DNA of 64,000 bases from Burkholderia gladioli (GTDB lineage Bacteria; Pseudomonadota; Gammaproteobacteria; Burkholderiales; Burkholderiaceae): the NCBI RefSeq assembly GCF_000959725.1, contig NZ_CP009323.1, positions 1,922,001-1,986,000 on the forward strand, read 5' to 3'. The position numbers were made by a program, and so were the translations under genes. Under the pieces are notes generated by a model. The model was given only the letters and a program-made list of their open reading frames with translations, did no database searches and was not told the origin of the DNA. Position 1 is the first letter of the stretch. The number at the start of each line of letters is the position of its first letter. Below, one piece after another: positions 7,667-17,037 of the stretch.

Positions 7667-9009
7667 GATGTGACGGCGATCAGTTCGAATTTGAGGTCGT
7701 TGATGCCCGAGGGCGCGTAGATCATCGCCGATTGCGATTGCAGCATCCGCTCATACAGCGGGCTGCGCGCATCGAGCGCGAAGTAGCAGGCGCCCGGGCG
7801 CACCGGAATCGCGGGCGGCACCTGCGGCGTGTAGGACAGGCGCACGCCCGGCATGGCCGACAGCACCAGCTTGTCGACATCGTCGGGCGCGCCGACCTTG
7901 AAACGCGCCGGCACCGCGTCGACCAGCTCGACCGAGGGCATGTCGGCCGACACGGCCAGGTAGAACTCGGTCTTGTCGTCGATCTTGCCGGAATCGAGGC
8001 GGCCGATATGGAACGAGGGCCGCACCTCCTCCAGCGTGATGGCGAAGTAGCGCGTCGAGATCACGGTCTCGAGCAGCTCGCGCAGCATGGTGTCCAGGCG
8101 CGCGAACGGCGGGCCCGGATCGTCGTGCCGGTAGGCCGGCAGGTCGGCCAGCGCGTACGACTTCGAGAAGGTCATCAACTGGCCGGCCAGGCGCAGCAGT
8201 TCCTGGAACAGCCGCTCCGGATGCAGCGCCGAATGCTGGTACAGGTGGGCGAGCGAGGCGAACGCGGCATTGGCCGTGTGTAGCAGCCAGAATGAGGCGA
8301 TGTCGCCCGAGCGGAATTCGATGATGTTCTTGGTCGGCTCGCGGTGGAAGCCGTACAGCGCGTTGACCTTGGCCTGCAGCGCGTCGATCAGCTGGCGCAG
8401 CCGCTGCATCAGGACCCCCGAGGCCTCGATCGCCAGGCACGGCGGCACGAAGCTGTCGTCGAACTCGAAACCCGAGGTGGCGGTGCGGCGCACGCGTACC
8501 AGCGGGATCGCCAGCAACTGGTCGCGCGGCTCGCTGTGGGCGATCAGCTTGACGTTGGTCTTCAGGAAGGTGATGTCGGCGTCGGCCGCGTCGGTGAACT
8601 GGTCGGCGACCGGCGCGTTGTCGCTGGTGAAACGGCTCAGGAAACCGCCCTCGGCGTCCTCGACGTAGTTCGAGCCGGCCTCGCGCAGCGGGTGCAGGGC
8701 CAGGTAGAAGGTGAAATCGTTGATGCCCTCGGGCAGCGTGTCCAGCGCCACCGGCGGCGGCAGGTCGTCGGCCTGCGGCGCGGAGTAGAGCGCGCCGTCC
8801 GGGAAGATCAGCGACAGCTCCGACAGGCGCAGCACGTTGCTGCTGATCGCGTCGCGGTCGAGCTTCACCGAGCGCACGCCCCAGTTGTAAGGCTGGATCG
8901 CCTGCAGCGACTCGAACAGGCGCGCCTCGTGATACGCGTCCTGGCGTTGAAAGTGCTGCGGCCTCAGAAACAGGCCTTCACCCCACAGCACCTTGGCCGA
9001 ATAACTCAT
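7663..9009 (-). CDS. tssK: T6SS baseplate subunit TssK
   Basis: A 448-residue cytoplasmic protein that links the baseplate wedges (TssE-F-G) to the TssL/TssM membrane complex. The N-terminus shows the family hallmark KVLWGEGLFLRPQHFQRQD, and the C-terminal region has the FALDARSPLYERM type of ending. Length is normal. It lies 100 bases after tssJ and overlaps tssL by four bases. Confidence 0.97.
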   Translation of the reverse strand: MSYSAKVLWGEGLFLRPQHFQRQDAYHEARLFESLQAIQPYNWGVRSVKLDRDAISSNVLRLSELSLIFPDGALYSAPQADDLPPPVALDTLPEGINDFTFYLALHPLREAGSNYVEDAEGGFLSRFTSDNAPVADQFTDAADADITFLKTNVKLIAHSEPRDQLLAIPLVRVRRTATSGFEFDDSFVPPCLAIEASGVLMQRLRQLIDALQAKVNALYGFHREPTKNIIEFRSGDIASFWLLHTANAAFASLAHLYQHSALHPERLFQELLRLAGQLMTFSKSYALADLPAYRHDDPGPPFARLDTMLRELLETVISTRYFAITLEEVRPSFHIGRLDSGKIDDKTEFYLAVSADMPSVELVDAVPARFKVGAPDDVDKLVLSAMPGVRLSYTPQVPPAIPVRPGACYFALDARSPLYERMLQSQSAMIYAPSGINDLKFELIAVTS

Positions 9010-9109
9010 GTCAAACCTTGAATGTGATTAGGATGCGGTTCGGTTAATCGCGCCCTGATTCATATAACTGTCAAACTTCTTTAATCGAGCTTGAATCGTC
9101 GTCGAGTCA

Positions 9110-9727
9110 TTAATTACCGCAGCTGACTGATGAGAGCATATTCAGCTGCTGGGCCGGCATACCCTGCTGCGGCGCAATCACGCTGCCATCCGTCACGGTC
9201 ATCGCGCAGTTGTGCAGGCCGATGATTATGCCGGATTTCTCCGATTTTGCCGGGTCGAAAGCCAGCTTCCAGCGCTGCATCGCGGGGCTGCGGAACAGCG
9301 CGACGATGCCGAACGCCTGCGCCTCGCGCGAGACCTTCTCGGTGGCGTTGTAGCGTTGCCCCGGGATCAGGGTGACCTCGCGCACGCCGAGCAGGTCGGC
9401 ACCGAGCGCGGCCTTCTCCTTGGCCGGATCGGTGAAGGCGTCGAACGGCGCCTGCTGGAACGAGGTGGGGTCCTTCAGCGTATAGAGCCGCACCACCAGC
9501 GCCAGCGGCTTATTGTCATTGGCCGCGTTGAGGTTCGGCGCCGCGTAGAGGGTAATGCCTAAATTGCGCGGCGGCTTCTGCGCGTCGGGTACCTCGGGCT
9601 TGCCGAGACCGACCATCTGCAGGGCCGTGCTGCCGGCCGAACCGAGCAGCGGCACGGCCGCGGCGCAGCCTGCCAGTAAGGCGCAGGCCACGAGCGGCAG
9701 CGCGAAGCGGGGAAAGGACGGAGTCAT
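9110..9727 (-). CDS. tssJ: T6SS outer-membrane lipoprotein TssJ
   Basis: A 205-residue lipoprotein with a signal peptide ending in a lipobox LLAGC (Cys at residue 21), predicted to be sorted to the outer membrane. The mature domain carries the TssJ transthyretin-like pattern (RLYTLKDPTSFQQAPF; ALGADLLGVREVTLIPGQ). It contacts the periplasmic C-terminus of TssM. It is the first gene of a minus-strand operon diverging from the tssBC operon across a 373-base AT-rich region. Confidence 0.95.
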   Translation of the reverse strand: MTPSFPRFALPLVACALLAGCAAAVPLLGSAGSTALQMVGLGKPEVPDAQKPPRNLGITLYAAPNLNAANDNKPLALVVRLYTLKDPTSFQQAPFDAFTDPAKEKAALGADLLGVREVTLIPGQRYNATEKVSREAQAFGIVALFRSPAMQRWKLAFDPAKSEKSGIIIGLHNCAMTVTDGSVIAPQQGMPAQQLNMLSSVSCGN

Positions 9728-10100
9728 CGTGAATCGAGGGCGACCAGAGTCGGATCCTGTCAGAAATGCCTGGCGTAGCGCGTGGTTTTTCGGTGTGAAT
9801 GGCGCGGGCGTCCCAGTTGTTGAAGCCCCCGCGACTCCCTTTCATGTGTTCGGAAAAATTTTCTTCAATTTTGTCGCATTTACGAGTTTTTAAGTAAATG
9901 TTGCCAATCCCATTACTATCCGATTGCCCGGGCGGATTGCGTCAAGCCGTGTCCGGCGGCCTTCGCCGACGATTTAAATCGCTTCTCGCCGCATGGTCAT
10001 TGAATTATGAAAAATTGATCGGTACTATACCCGCGCACTTGTACCAAAGCAAAACTACTGAATCTCAACGATTTAAAACTCCGCGCCCGGTGATAAAACG
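9728..10100. promoter_or_regulatory. AT-rich divergent control region between tssJKL and tssBC operons
   Basis: The stretch about 9840-10095 is markedly AT-rich, unlike the flanks, and both T6SS half-operons start from it. A plus-strand sigma70-like promoter is listed separately. Such AT-rich T6SS control regions are often bound by H-NS-type proteins, but nothing here proves that. Confidence 0.55.
10000..10028 (+). promoter_or_regulatory. sigma70-like promoter for the tssBC operon
   Basis: TTGAAT at 10000-10005, 17-base spacer, TACTAT at 10023-10028; transcription would begin near 10035, about 65 bases before the TPR lipoprotein start. Found by eye; no mapped start supports it. Confidence 0.5.
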
Positions 10101-10772
10101 ATGAAAGACCGACTGTTCGCAAGATTTTCCGCAGTAGTGGTGGCATGTGGCGTGGTGGCCGGCTGTGCGACGCAGCCGCCGGCACCGCCGACGCCCGAGG
10201 CATTCAACAAGTCGCTCGACGACGCCGACGCGGTGGCCAAGGCGGGTGACCAGGACAAGGCGATCGGCCTTTACCAGCAACTGGCCAAGTCCGACCCGAC
10301 GCGCGAGGAGCCCTGGGCCCGCATCGCGCAGATCCAGTTCCAGCAGGGCCATTACGGCCAGGCGATCGTGGCGGCGCAGGAAGCGCTGCAGCGCGACAAC
10401 AGCGACCGCCAGTCCAAGAGCGTGCTGGCGGTGGCCGGCCTGCGCATCGCCACCGAGTCGCTGGGCGAGCTGCGCCAGGATGCCTCGCTGGCCGGCGATG
10501 CCAAGTCCGACGCGCAGGCGCTGGCCAAGCAACTGCGCGACACGCTCGGCGAGGACGCGCTGTTCCCGCCCGAGCAGCAGGCCCAGAAACCGGCCGTCAA
10601 GCGCCACAAGATCTACCGCAAGCGCGCCGCGGCAGCACCGGCTCAGGCGCCTGCCGCCGATTCGTCGGCACCCGCGCCGGCCGCACCCGCGGCACCGGCC
10701 CCGGCCCCGGCCAAGCCCGCCGCGGCGGCGCCGGCCAAGGGCGGGGGCGACCCGTTCAGCGCGCTGCGTTAA
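10101..10772 (+). CDS. T6SS-associated TPR lipoprotein
   Basis: A 223-residue protein with a lipoprotein signal (ACGVVAGC, Cys about residue 17). A tetratricopeptide region follows at about residues 30-105 (AKAGDQDKAIGLYQQLAK; EPWARIAQIQFQQGHYGQAIVAAQEALQ is the clearest repeat). After a basic patch comes a low-complexity Ala/Pro tail of about 55 residues ending GGDPFSALR. It opens the plus-strand operon, 36 bases before tssB. A TPR lipoprotein sits at the same place in the Burkholderia cenocepacia cluster, so it is likely a conserved accessory of this T6SS subtype. Its exact role (envelope complex assembly or peptidoglycan contact) is not known to me. Confidence 0.85.
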   Translation: MKDRLFARFSAVVVACGVVAGCATQPPAPPTPEAFNKSLDDADAVAKAGDQDKAIGLYQQLAKSDPTREEPWARIAQIQFQQGHYGQAIVAAQEALQRDNSDRQSKSVLAVAGLRIATESLGELRQDASLAGDAKSDAQALAKQLRDTLGEDALFPPEQQAQKPAVKRHKIYRKRAAAAPAQAPAADSSAPAPAAPAAPAPAPAKPAAAAPAKGGGDPFSALR

Positions 10773-10808
10773 GCGCGCCTCAACCACCACACGTTATCGG
10801 GAGCCGTC

Positions 10809-11327
10809 ATGGCGAAAAAAGAAAGTATCCAGAAGCGCCTGCAAAAGGTACGGCCGCCCCGTGTGCAGCTGACCTACGAAGTCGAGCGCGGCGACGCGAT
10901 CGAGGTGAAGGAACTGCCGTTCGTGGTCGGCGTGGTCGGCGACCTGGCCGGTCAGTCCGAGGTCGAGATGCCGAAGCTGCGCGACCGCAAGTTCGTCAAC
11001 ATCGATCGCGACAACTTCGACGACGTGATGAAGGCGATCGAGCCTCGCGCGGCCTACCAGGTCGAGAACAAACTCAGCGAGGAAGGCGGCAAGTTCGCCG
11101 TCGACCTCAAGTTCCGTTCGCTCGACGATTTCGATCCGGACCAGGTGGTCAACCAGATCGAACCGCTGCGCCGCCTGATCGAGGCGCGCTCGAAGCTGGC
11201 CGACCTGCGCAACAAGCTGGCCGGCAACGACAAGCTCGAGGACCTGCTGAGCGAAGTGCTCAGCAACACGCAGCAGTTGCAGGCGCTCGCGAAGCAGTCG
11301 GGCGGCGGCGACAAAGAGGGCGAATAA
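10809..11327 (+). CDS. tssB: T6SS contractile sheath small subunit TssB (VipA)
   Basis: A 172-residue sheath subunit. It shows the family pattern VQLTYEVERGDAIEVKELPF near the N-terminus, then VVGVVGDLAG and a long C-terminal helix ending LSNTQQLQALAKQ. It forms heterodimers with TssC that polymerise around the Hcp tube; sheath contraction drives the tube out. tssC starts 15 bases downstream. Confidence 0.97.
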   Translation: MAKKESIQKRLQKVRPPRVQLTYEVERGDAIEVKELPFVVGVVGDLAGQSEVEMPKLRDRKFVNIDRDNFDDVMKAIEPRAAYQVENKLSEEGGKFAVDLKFRSLDDFDPDQVVNQIEPLRRLIEARSKLADLRNKLAGNDKLEDLLSEVLSNTQQLQALAKQSGGGDKEGE

Positions 11328-11342
11328 GCTACGGGGTGTGAG

Positions 11343-12833
11343 ATGAATCAGCAAACGGCTGCGGCCCAACAGGCCGGTGCGCTCGAGGGCGCCGAAACCT
11401 CGCTGCTCGACGAGATCGTCGAGAAGAGCAAGGTCGCGAAATCGCAATCGGAGCACGCGCGCGCCAAGGACCTGATCGGCGAACTCGTGCATCAGGTGCT
11501 CGACGGCACGGTGATCGTGTCGGACAACCTCTCGGCGACCATCGACGCGCGCGTCGCCGAACTCGACCGGCTCATTTCCGCGCAGATGAGCGCGGTGATG
11601 CATGCGCCGGAATTCCAGAAGCTCGAGGGCACCTGGCGCGGCCTCGACTACCTGGTCTCGGAGAGCAATACCGGCTCGACCATCAAGATCAAGGCCCTGC
11701 ACGCGCCCAAGCGCGAGCTGGTGCGCGACTTCAAGGCCGCCACCGAGTTCGACCAGAGCGCGCTGTTCAAGAAGGTCTACGAGGAAGAGTTCGGCACCTT
11801 CGGCGGCGCCCCGTTCGGCGCGCTGGTCGGCGATTACGAAATCTCGCGCCAGCCCGAGGACATGTACTTCATCGAGCAGATGTCGCACGTGGCCGCGGCC
11901 GCGCACGCGCCGTTCATCGCCTCGGCCGCGCCCGAGCTGATCGGCCTGGAGTCGTTCGCCGACCTGGGCAAGCCGCGCGACCTCGGCAAGGTGTTCGATA
12001 CCGTCGAGTACGCGAAGTGGAAGTCGTTCCGCGACGCCGAGGATTCGCGCTACGTGGGCCTCACCCTGCCGCGCTTCCTGGGCCGCCTGCCGTTCCATCC
12101 GAAGGACGGCCAGACCGCCGAGAGCTTCAACTTCGTCGAGGACGTGGACGGTACCGACCACTCCAAGTACCTGTGGTGCAACGCCGCCTGGGCGTTCGCG
12201 GCGCGCCTGACGGCCGCCTTCGACGACTTCGGCTGGTGCGCGGCGATCCGCGGCGTGGAGGGCGGGGGCCTGGTGGAAGACCTGCCGACCCACACCTTCA
12301 AGACCGACGACGGCGAGATCGCGCTGAAGTGCCCGACCGAGATCGCGATCACCGACCGTCGCGAGAAGGAGCTGAGCGACCTCGGCTTCATCCCGCTGGT
12401 GCACTGCAAGAACTCCGACTATGCGGCCTTCTTCGCCGCGCAATCGGTCCAGAAACCCAAAAAATACAATACCGATAGCGCGAATGCGAACGCCGTGCTG
12501 TCCGCTCAACTCCAGTACATCTTCTCGGTGTCGCGCATCGCGCACTACCTGAAGGCGATGATGCGGGACAAGATCGGCAGCTTCGCCTCCGCGCAGAACG
12601 TGGAATCTTTCCTGAATCGCTGGATCTCCCAGTACGTGCTGCTGGACGACAACGCGACGCAGGAACAGAAAGCGCAGTTTCCGCTGCGCGAAGCATCCGT
12701 GCAGGTGTCCGAGATTCCGGGCAAGCCGGGTTCGTATCGTTCGGTCGCGTTCCTGCGTCCGCACTTCCAACTCGACGAGCTGTCGATCTCGCTGCGCCTG
12801 GTCGCGGATCTGCCCAAATCGGCAAATTCATAA
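11343..12833 (+). CDS. tssC: T6SS contractile sheath large subunit TssC (VipB)
   Basis: A 496-residue sheath protein of standard length. Recognisable blocks include EFQKLEGTWRGLDYLV (about residues 88-103), FGALVGDYEI, and the C-terminal EIPGKPGSYRSVAFLRPHFQLDEL that closes every TssC. Together with TssB it forms the contractile sheath; the TssB/TssC N-terminal region also carries the ClpV recognition function in this family. Confidence 0.97.
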   Translation: MNQQTAAAQQAGALEGAETSLLDEIVEKSKVAKSQSEHARAKDLIGELVHQVLDGTVIVSDNLSATIDARVAELDRLISAQMSAVMHAPEFQKLEGTWRGLDYLVSESNTGSTIKIKALHAPKRELVRDFKAATEFDQSALFKKVYEEEFGTFGGAPFGALVGDYEISRQPEDMYFIEQMSHVAAAAHAPFIASAAPELIGLESFADLGKPRDLGKVFDTVEYAKWKSFRDAEDSRYVGLTLPRFLGRLPFHPKDGQTAESFNFVEDVDGTDHSKYLWCNAAWAFAARLTAAFDDFGWCAAIRGVEGGGLVEDLPTHTFKTDDGEIALKCPTEIAITDRREKELSDLGFIPLVHCKNSDYAAFFAAQSVQKPKKYNTDSANANAVLSAQLQYIFSVSRIAHYLKAMMRDKIGSFASAQNVESFLNRWISQYVLLDDNATQEQKAQFPLREASVQVSEIPGKPGSYRSVAFLRPHFQLDELSISLRLVADLPKSANS

Positions 12834-12909
12834 GCGATTGAGTAGAAGTCGCTCGGGCGGGCCGCTCGGGTAGGAGTTGAAAACCACCTCTTTGGGGAGT
12901 CGAAGCGTC

Positions 12910-13413
12910 ATGTTAGATATCTATCTGAATTTCGGGAATCCGGCGATCAAGGGCGAATCGCAGGACAAGGACCACGCCAACTGGATCGAGCTCAAGTCCT
13001 GGGACTGGTCGGTCACGCAACCGCGTTCGGCGACCTCGTCGACCTCGGGCGGCCACACGGCCGAGCGTTGCGAACACAGCGACATGGTGTTCACCAAGGA
13101 ACTCGACATGGCCAGCCCGCTGCTGTACCAGCACGCGTCGGGCGGCACCACCTTCGATGAAGTCTCGATCGACTTCATGCGTTCGGACGGCGAAGGCAAG
13201 CGCGTCAAGTACCTCGAGATCAAGCTGAAGTACGTGATCATCTCGAGCGTCACGCCGAGCGTGCAGACCGAAGGCCTGCCGGTCGAGCAGTTCTCGCTGA
13301 AGTACGCTGCCGTGCAATGGAAGCAGACCAAGCAGAACATCGGCGGCAACCAGGGCGGCAACACGCAGGGCGCCTGGAGCCTGACCAAGAACGACAAGAC
13401 CTACGCGGTCTGA
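12910..13413 (+). CDS. hcp: T6SS tube protein Hcp (TssD)
   Basis: A 167-residue Hcp that stacks as hexameric rings to form the inner tube and is secreted. It opens MLDIYLNFGNPAIKGES and contains the family motif HSDMVFTKELDMASPLL. The frame is open from 12877, but the ATG at 12910, preceded by GGGGAG, matches the family N-terminus. A very strong intrinsic hairpin follows the stop, before tssE. Confidence 0.97.
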   Translation: MLDIYLNFGNPAIKGESQDKDHANWIELKSWDWSVTQPRSATSSTSGGHTAERCEHSDMVFTKELDMASPLLYQHASGGTTFDEVSIDFMRSDGEGKRVKYLEIKLKYVIISSVTPSVQTEGLPVEQFSLKYAAVQWKQTKQNIGGNQGGNTQGAWSLTKNDKTYAV

Positions 13414-13423
13414 GCGCGTGACG

Positions 13424-13457
13424 AAGACGGGGCACGCGGTGCCCCGTCTTTCGTTTT
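13424..13457 (+). terminator. strong hairpin after hcp (terminator or attenuator within T6SS operon)
   Basis: Perfect 12-base inverted repeat AAGACGGGGCAC (13424-13435) / GTGCCCCGTCTT (13439-13450), three-base loop, then TCGTTTTG. It separates hcp from tssE, which continues on the same strand, so partial read-through is needed for the rest of the operon or another promoter exists. Confidence 0.8.
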
Positions 13458-13501
13458 GCCCCGGTCGTCCAGCATCAGCCGTTGTGTAGCCCCGCCGTTC
13501 C

Positions 13502-13984
13502 ATGAAACGTTTCGAGCCGAGTTTCCTCGACAAGCTGTTCGACGACGAACCGCATCAGCCGGCCTCGCCCGCGATGCGGCAATTGTCGCTGGACGAGCTG
13601 AAAAGCACGGTCGCCCGCGATGTCGAGTCGATCCTGAACACGCGCATCGCCCTGACCGACGAAGATCTCCATGCGCTGCCGGAATGCCAGCAATCGGTGC
13701 TGACCTACGGCCTCAACGATTTCGCGGGCCTGAGCCTCGCGAGCCACTACGACCGCGCCTTCATCTGCAAGTCGATCCAGCAGGCGATCGACCGGCACGA
13801 GCCGCGCCTGCGGCAGGTGGCGGTATCGTTCGAACTGAACGAGCAATCCACCAATTCGCTGAATTTCGCGATTCGCGCGATGCTGGTCGTGCATCCGGCG
13901 CAGGAGCCCGTCAGTTTCGACGCGATGCTGCAGCCGTCCACATTGCAGTACTCGGTGACGCGCGGACGCGCCGCCAAGGTTTGA
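13502..13984 (+). CDS. tssE: T6SS baseplate protein TssE (gp25-like)
   Basis: A 160-residue gp25-like baseplate wedge protein. The N-terminus FEPSFLDKLFDD is typical of TssE. The middle holds the block SVLTYGLNDFAG, and a following ANLxx-type region ends with ESILNTR earlier in the chain. It acts at the sheath-baseplate junction with TssF, TssG and TssK. It starts 88 bases after hcp, beyond the hairpin, with no obvious strong ribosome site. Confidence 0.95.
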   Translation: MKRFEPSFLDKLFDDEPHQPASPAMRQLSLDELKSTVARDVESILNTRIALTDEDLHALPECQQSVLTYGLNDFAGLSLASHYDRAFICKSIQQAIDRHEPRLRQVAVSFELNEQSTNSLNFAIRAMLVVHPAQEPVSFDAMLQPSTLQYSVTRGRAAKV

Positions 13985-14061
13985 CATCAATCCGGATCGC
14001 CGCGCGGGCTGCCTGACGCGGTGACGATCAGCCCCGCGAGGGGCGCCCTCGGGGAACATCG

Positions 14062-15900
14062 ATGGAAGAGTTGCTGCCGTACTACGAGCGCGAATTATCG
14101 TTTTTACGGCGGTACTCGCACGAATTCGCCCGACGCTACCCGAAGATCGCCGCGCGCCTGGCGATGACCGGCGAGCATTGCGACGACCCGCACGTCGAGC
14201 GCATGATCGAGTCCTTCGCGCTGCTGGGCGCGCGCATCAACAAGAAGCTCGACGACGACTACCCGGAATTCACCGAGGCGCTGGTCGACGTGCTGTATCC
14301 GCACTACCTGCGCTCGTTCCCGTCCTGTTCGATCGCGCAGTTCACGCCGAGCGCCAACGTCTCGCAGCAGACCGCGCCGCATCGGGTGGCGCGCGGCACC
14401 GAGCTGAAGAGCCGCGCGATCCGTGGCGTGCAATGCCAGTTCCGCACCGCCTACGACGTGACGATCGCGCCGATCCGCATCTCCGAGGCGCGCTATTCCT
14501 CGATCGCCGCCGCGCCGGCCGCCACCGTGCTGCCCGGCAACGCCACCGGCGTGATCTCGATCACCTTCGAATCGATGGCGCCGCAGTTCGACCTGGCCGG
14601 GCTCAAGCTGCAGACGCTGCGCGCCCACCTGCACGGCGAGCAGTCCTTCGTCGCCGCGCTGGCCGACTGCCTGTTCATCAACACGCTCGCCACCTATGTC
14701 GAGCCCGAGCGCAACGGCCGCTGGACCGCGCTGCGCAGCTCGCCCGTCACCCAGGCCGGCTTCGAGGAGCATGACGCGCTGATCGACTACCCGTCGCGCT
14801 CGCACCCGGCCTACCGCCTGCTGACCGAATACTTCGCGTTCCCCGACAAGTTCGACTTCGTCGATTTCGACCTGGCCGCGATGACGCGCCGCGCCGGCCC
14901 CTGCCACCGCCTGACCCTGCACATCGTGCTGGCCGACGTGCGCAGCGACTCGCACGTGGCGCGGCTGCTCGACATGCTGAGCGCGACCCACCTGCGCCTG
15001 TTCTGCACGCCGGTGGTCAACCTGTTCAAGCAGAACGGCGAGCCGATCCGCATCGACCACCAGAGCGTTTCCTACCCGGTGATCGCCGAGGCGCGCCGCG
15101 CCTTCGCCTACGAGGTCTATTCGATCGATTCGGTGCACCTGGTGCGCCAGACCGCGCACGAGGAATCGGTGGTCGAGTTCCGGCCCTTCTATTCGCTGCA
15201 CCATGGCGAGGCCGGGCATGTCGGCCATTACTGGTTCGCGCGCCGCAACGACTGGGTGGCCCAGCACAGCCCCGGCTACGAGACCGAGATCTCGATCGTC
15301 GACATCGACTTCGAGCCTTCCGCGCCGCAGACCGACACGCTGAGCCTGCGCCTGACCTGCACCAACCGCGACCTGCCGGCGGGGCTGGCCACCGGCCTGG
15401 CCGGCGGCGACCTGTTCGCCGACGGCGGCGCCGATTTCGGCGACATCACGATGCTGCGCCGGCCCAGCCCCAGCGTGCGTTTCGCGCGCGGGCGCGCCGC
15501 CCACTGGCGGCTGATCTCGCACCTGGCGCTGAACCACGTGTCGCTGGCCAACGACGGCCTGGCGCCGCTCAAGGAACTGCTCACGCTCTACGACCTGCGC
15601 CGCTCGGCGGTCTCGACCCGGCATATCGACGGGCTGGTGGCGATCGAGCAGCGCGGTGCCGTGCAATGGCTGCCCGGCAAGCCCTTCGCGACCTTCGTGC
15701 GCGGTATCGAGATCCGCCTGACGATCGACGAGGAGCATTTCGTCGGCACCAGCCTGGCGTCCTTCGTGCGGATGCTCGACGCCTTCTTCGGCCTCTACGT
15801 CCACCTCAACAGCTTTGTCCAATTGATCGTCGTGTCCAAGCGCACCGGCGAGGAGATCATGCGATGCAAACCGCGCAGCGGCGAATCGATCCTGGCGTAG
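14062..15900 (+). CDS. tssF: T6SS baseplate protein TssF
   Basis: A 612-residue baseplate wedge component beginning MEELLPYYERELSFLRRY, the classic TssF N-terminus, with EDPHVERMIE-like sequence shortly after (here DDPHVERMIESFALL). The C-terminus KRTGEEIMRCKPRSGE is also typical. Its end overlaps the tssG start by 37 bases, so the two are translationally linked, in keeping with the fixed TssF-TssG stoichiometry of the wedge. Confidence 0.97.
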   Translation: MEELLPYYERELSFLRRYSHEFARRYPKIAARLAMTGEHCDDPHVERMIESFALLGARINKKLDDDYPEFTEALVDVLYPHYLRSFPSCSIAQFTPSANVSQQTAPHRVARGTELKSRAIRGVQCQFRTAYDVTIAPIRISEARYSSIAAAPAATVLPGNATGVISITFESMAPQFDLAGLKLQTLRAHLHGEQSFVAALADCLFINTLATYVEPERNGRWTALRSSPVTQAGFEEHDALIDYPSRSHPAYRLLTEYFAFPDKFDFVDFDLAAMTRRAGPCHRLTLHIVLADVRSDSHVARLLDMLSATHLRLFCTPVVNLFKQNGEPIRIDHQSVSYPVIAEARRAFAYEVYSIDSVHLVRQTAHEESVVEFRPFYSLHHGEAGHVGHYWFARRNDWVAQHSPGYETEISIVDIDFEPSAPQTDTLSLRLTCTNRDLPAGLATGLAGGDLFADGGADFGDITMLRRPSPSVRFARGRAAHWRLISHLALNHVSLANDGLAPLKELLTLYDLRRSAVSTRHIDGLVAIEQRGAVQWLPGKPFATFVRGIEIRLTIDEEHFVGTSLASFVRMLDAFFGLYVHLNSFVQLIVVSKRTGEEIMRCKPRSGESILA

Positions 15901-16961
15901 TCGAGCAGTTCCTCGACGAGCCGTATCGCTTCGAGTTCTTCCAGGCGGTGCGGCTGCTCGAAACCTGGTTCGCCCGGCGCGACCCGGAGAAGCCCGACGC
16001 GCTGCGCCCCGGCGAGATCGTCGAGCGGCGGGTGCTGTTCCGCAACTCGCTGTCGCTCGGTTTCCCGCCCAGCGAGATCGAGCGCGCGCAGTCCTTCGAC
16101 GCGGCCGGCGAGCGGGTGGACGAGGAGGCGCATCGCGCCGCCGTCGAGGACGAGCAGGTCGACCGCGTCGAGATCGTGCCGGCCTTCTTCGGGCTGCTGG
16201 GCGGGCAGGGCGCGCTGCCGCATCACTACACCGAGCAGATCATCGCGCGCGAGCAGTTGAAGCGCGACCACGCCGCGCGCGCCTTCTTCGACGTGTTCTC
16301 GAACCGCGCCACCGCGCTGTTCTATTCGGCCTGGAAGAAGTACCGCCTGCCCCTGCATTACGAGCTCGACCGCGACGAGCGCTACCTGCCGCTGCTGCTG
16401 TCGCTGGCCGGCGTGTCGAATCCCGATGCGCGGCGCGCCATGCAGGAAGGCAAGGGTGCGGTGATCGACGAGGCCATCGCCGGTTACGCGCTGGCCGCGC
16501 GCCATCGGCCGGTGTCGGCCGCCTACCTGCAGCGCACCTTGTCGGACTATTTCCAGGTGTCGATCCGCGTCGACCAGTTCGTCGGCAAGTGGTACGACGT
16601 GCCGCCCGACCAACTGAGCGTGCTGGGCGAGGTCAATGCCACGCTGGGCGCGACCGCGCTGGTCGGCGAGCGGGTCTGGCAGCGCGACATGCGCGCCCGG
16701 CTGGTGGTGGGGCCGCTGTCCAAGCGCGACTACGAGGCCTTCCTGCCCGGTGGTGATCGCGCCATCGCACTCGAGCGCATGCTGACGCTGCTGGCCGGCA
16801 TCACGCTCGAATACGAGATCTCGCTGGTGCTCAAGCGCGCCGAGGTCGGCCCGACCATCCTCGGCAGCGGCGGGCGGCTCGGCTGGGACGCTTTCCTCTG
16901 CACCCACGAGGCCGAGCGCGATCGCGCCGACGCGCGCTACGAACTGCATGTGATCCATTGA
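15864..16961 (+). CDS. tssG: T6SS baseplate protein TssG
   Basis: A 365-residue wedge protein. The motif PYRFEFFQAVRLLE (about residues 20-33) and the later FFGLLGGQGALPHHYTE block identify TssG. The start is chosen as the ATG at 15864 inside the end of tssF, because upstream in-frame sequence is only the shadow of tssF. A 76-base gap, then clpV. Confidence 0.96.
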   Translation: MQTAQRRIDPGVVEQFLDEPYRFEFFQAVRLLETWFARRDPEKPDALRPGEIVERRVLFRNSLSLGFPPSEIERAQSFDAAGERVDEEAHRAAVEDEQVDRVEIVPAFFGLLGGQGALPHHYTEQIIAREQLKRDHAARAFFDVFSNRATALFYSAWKKYRLPLHYELDRDERYLPLLLSLAGVSNPDARRAMQEGKGAVIDEAIAGYALAARHRPVSAAYLQRTLSDYFQVSIRVDQFVGKWYDVPPDQLSVLGEVNATLGATALVGERVWQRDMRARLVVGPLSKRDYEAFLPGGDRAIALERMLTLLAGITLEYEISLVLKRAEVGPTILGSGGRLGWDAFLCTHEAERDRADARYELHVIH

Positions 16962-17037
16962 GCGGCGGCCCGCACCGGGCCCAAGCCAAGCAACAACACC
17001 GAACCAACACCGAGCGAACCCGAGAGCGACCGACCTC

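Noticed and set aside
9010..9109. Possible separate gene or promoter between tssJ and tssK
   Set aside because: Only 100 AT-richer bases without a frame or a clear promoter; most likely a spacer inside the operon.
14104..15822. 572-codon minus-strand frame opposite tssF
   Set aside because: Shadow of a real baseplate gene.
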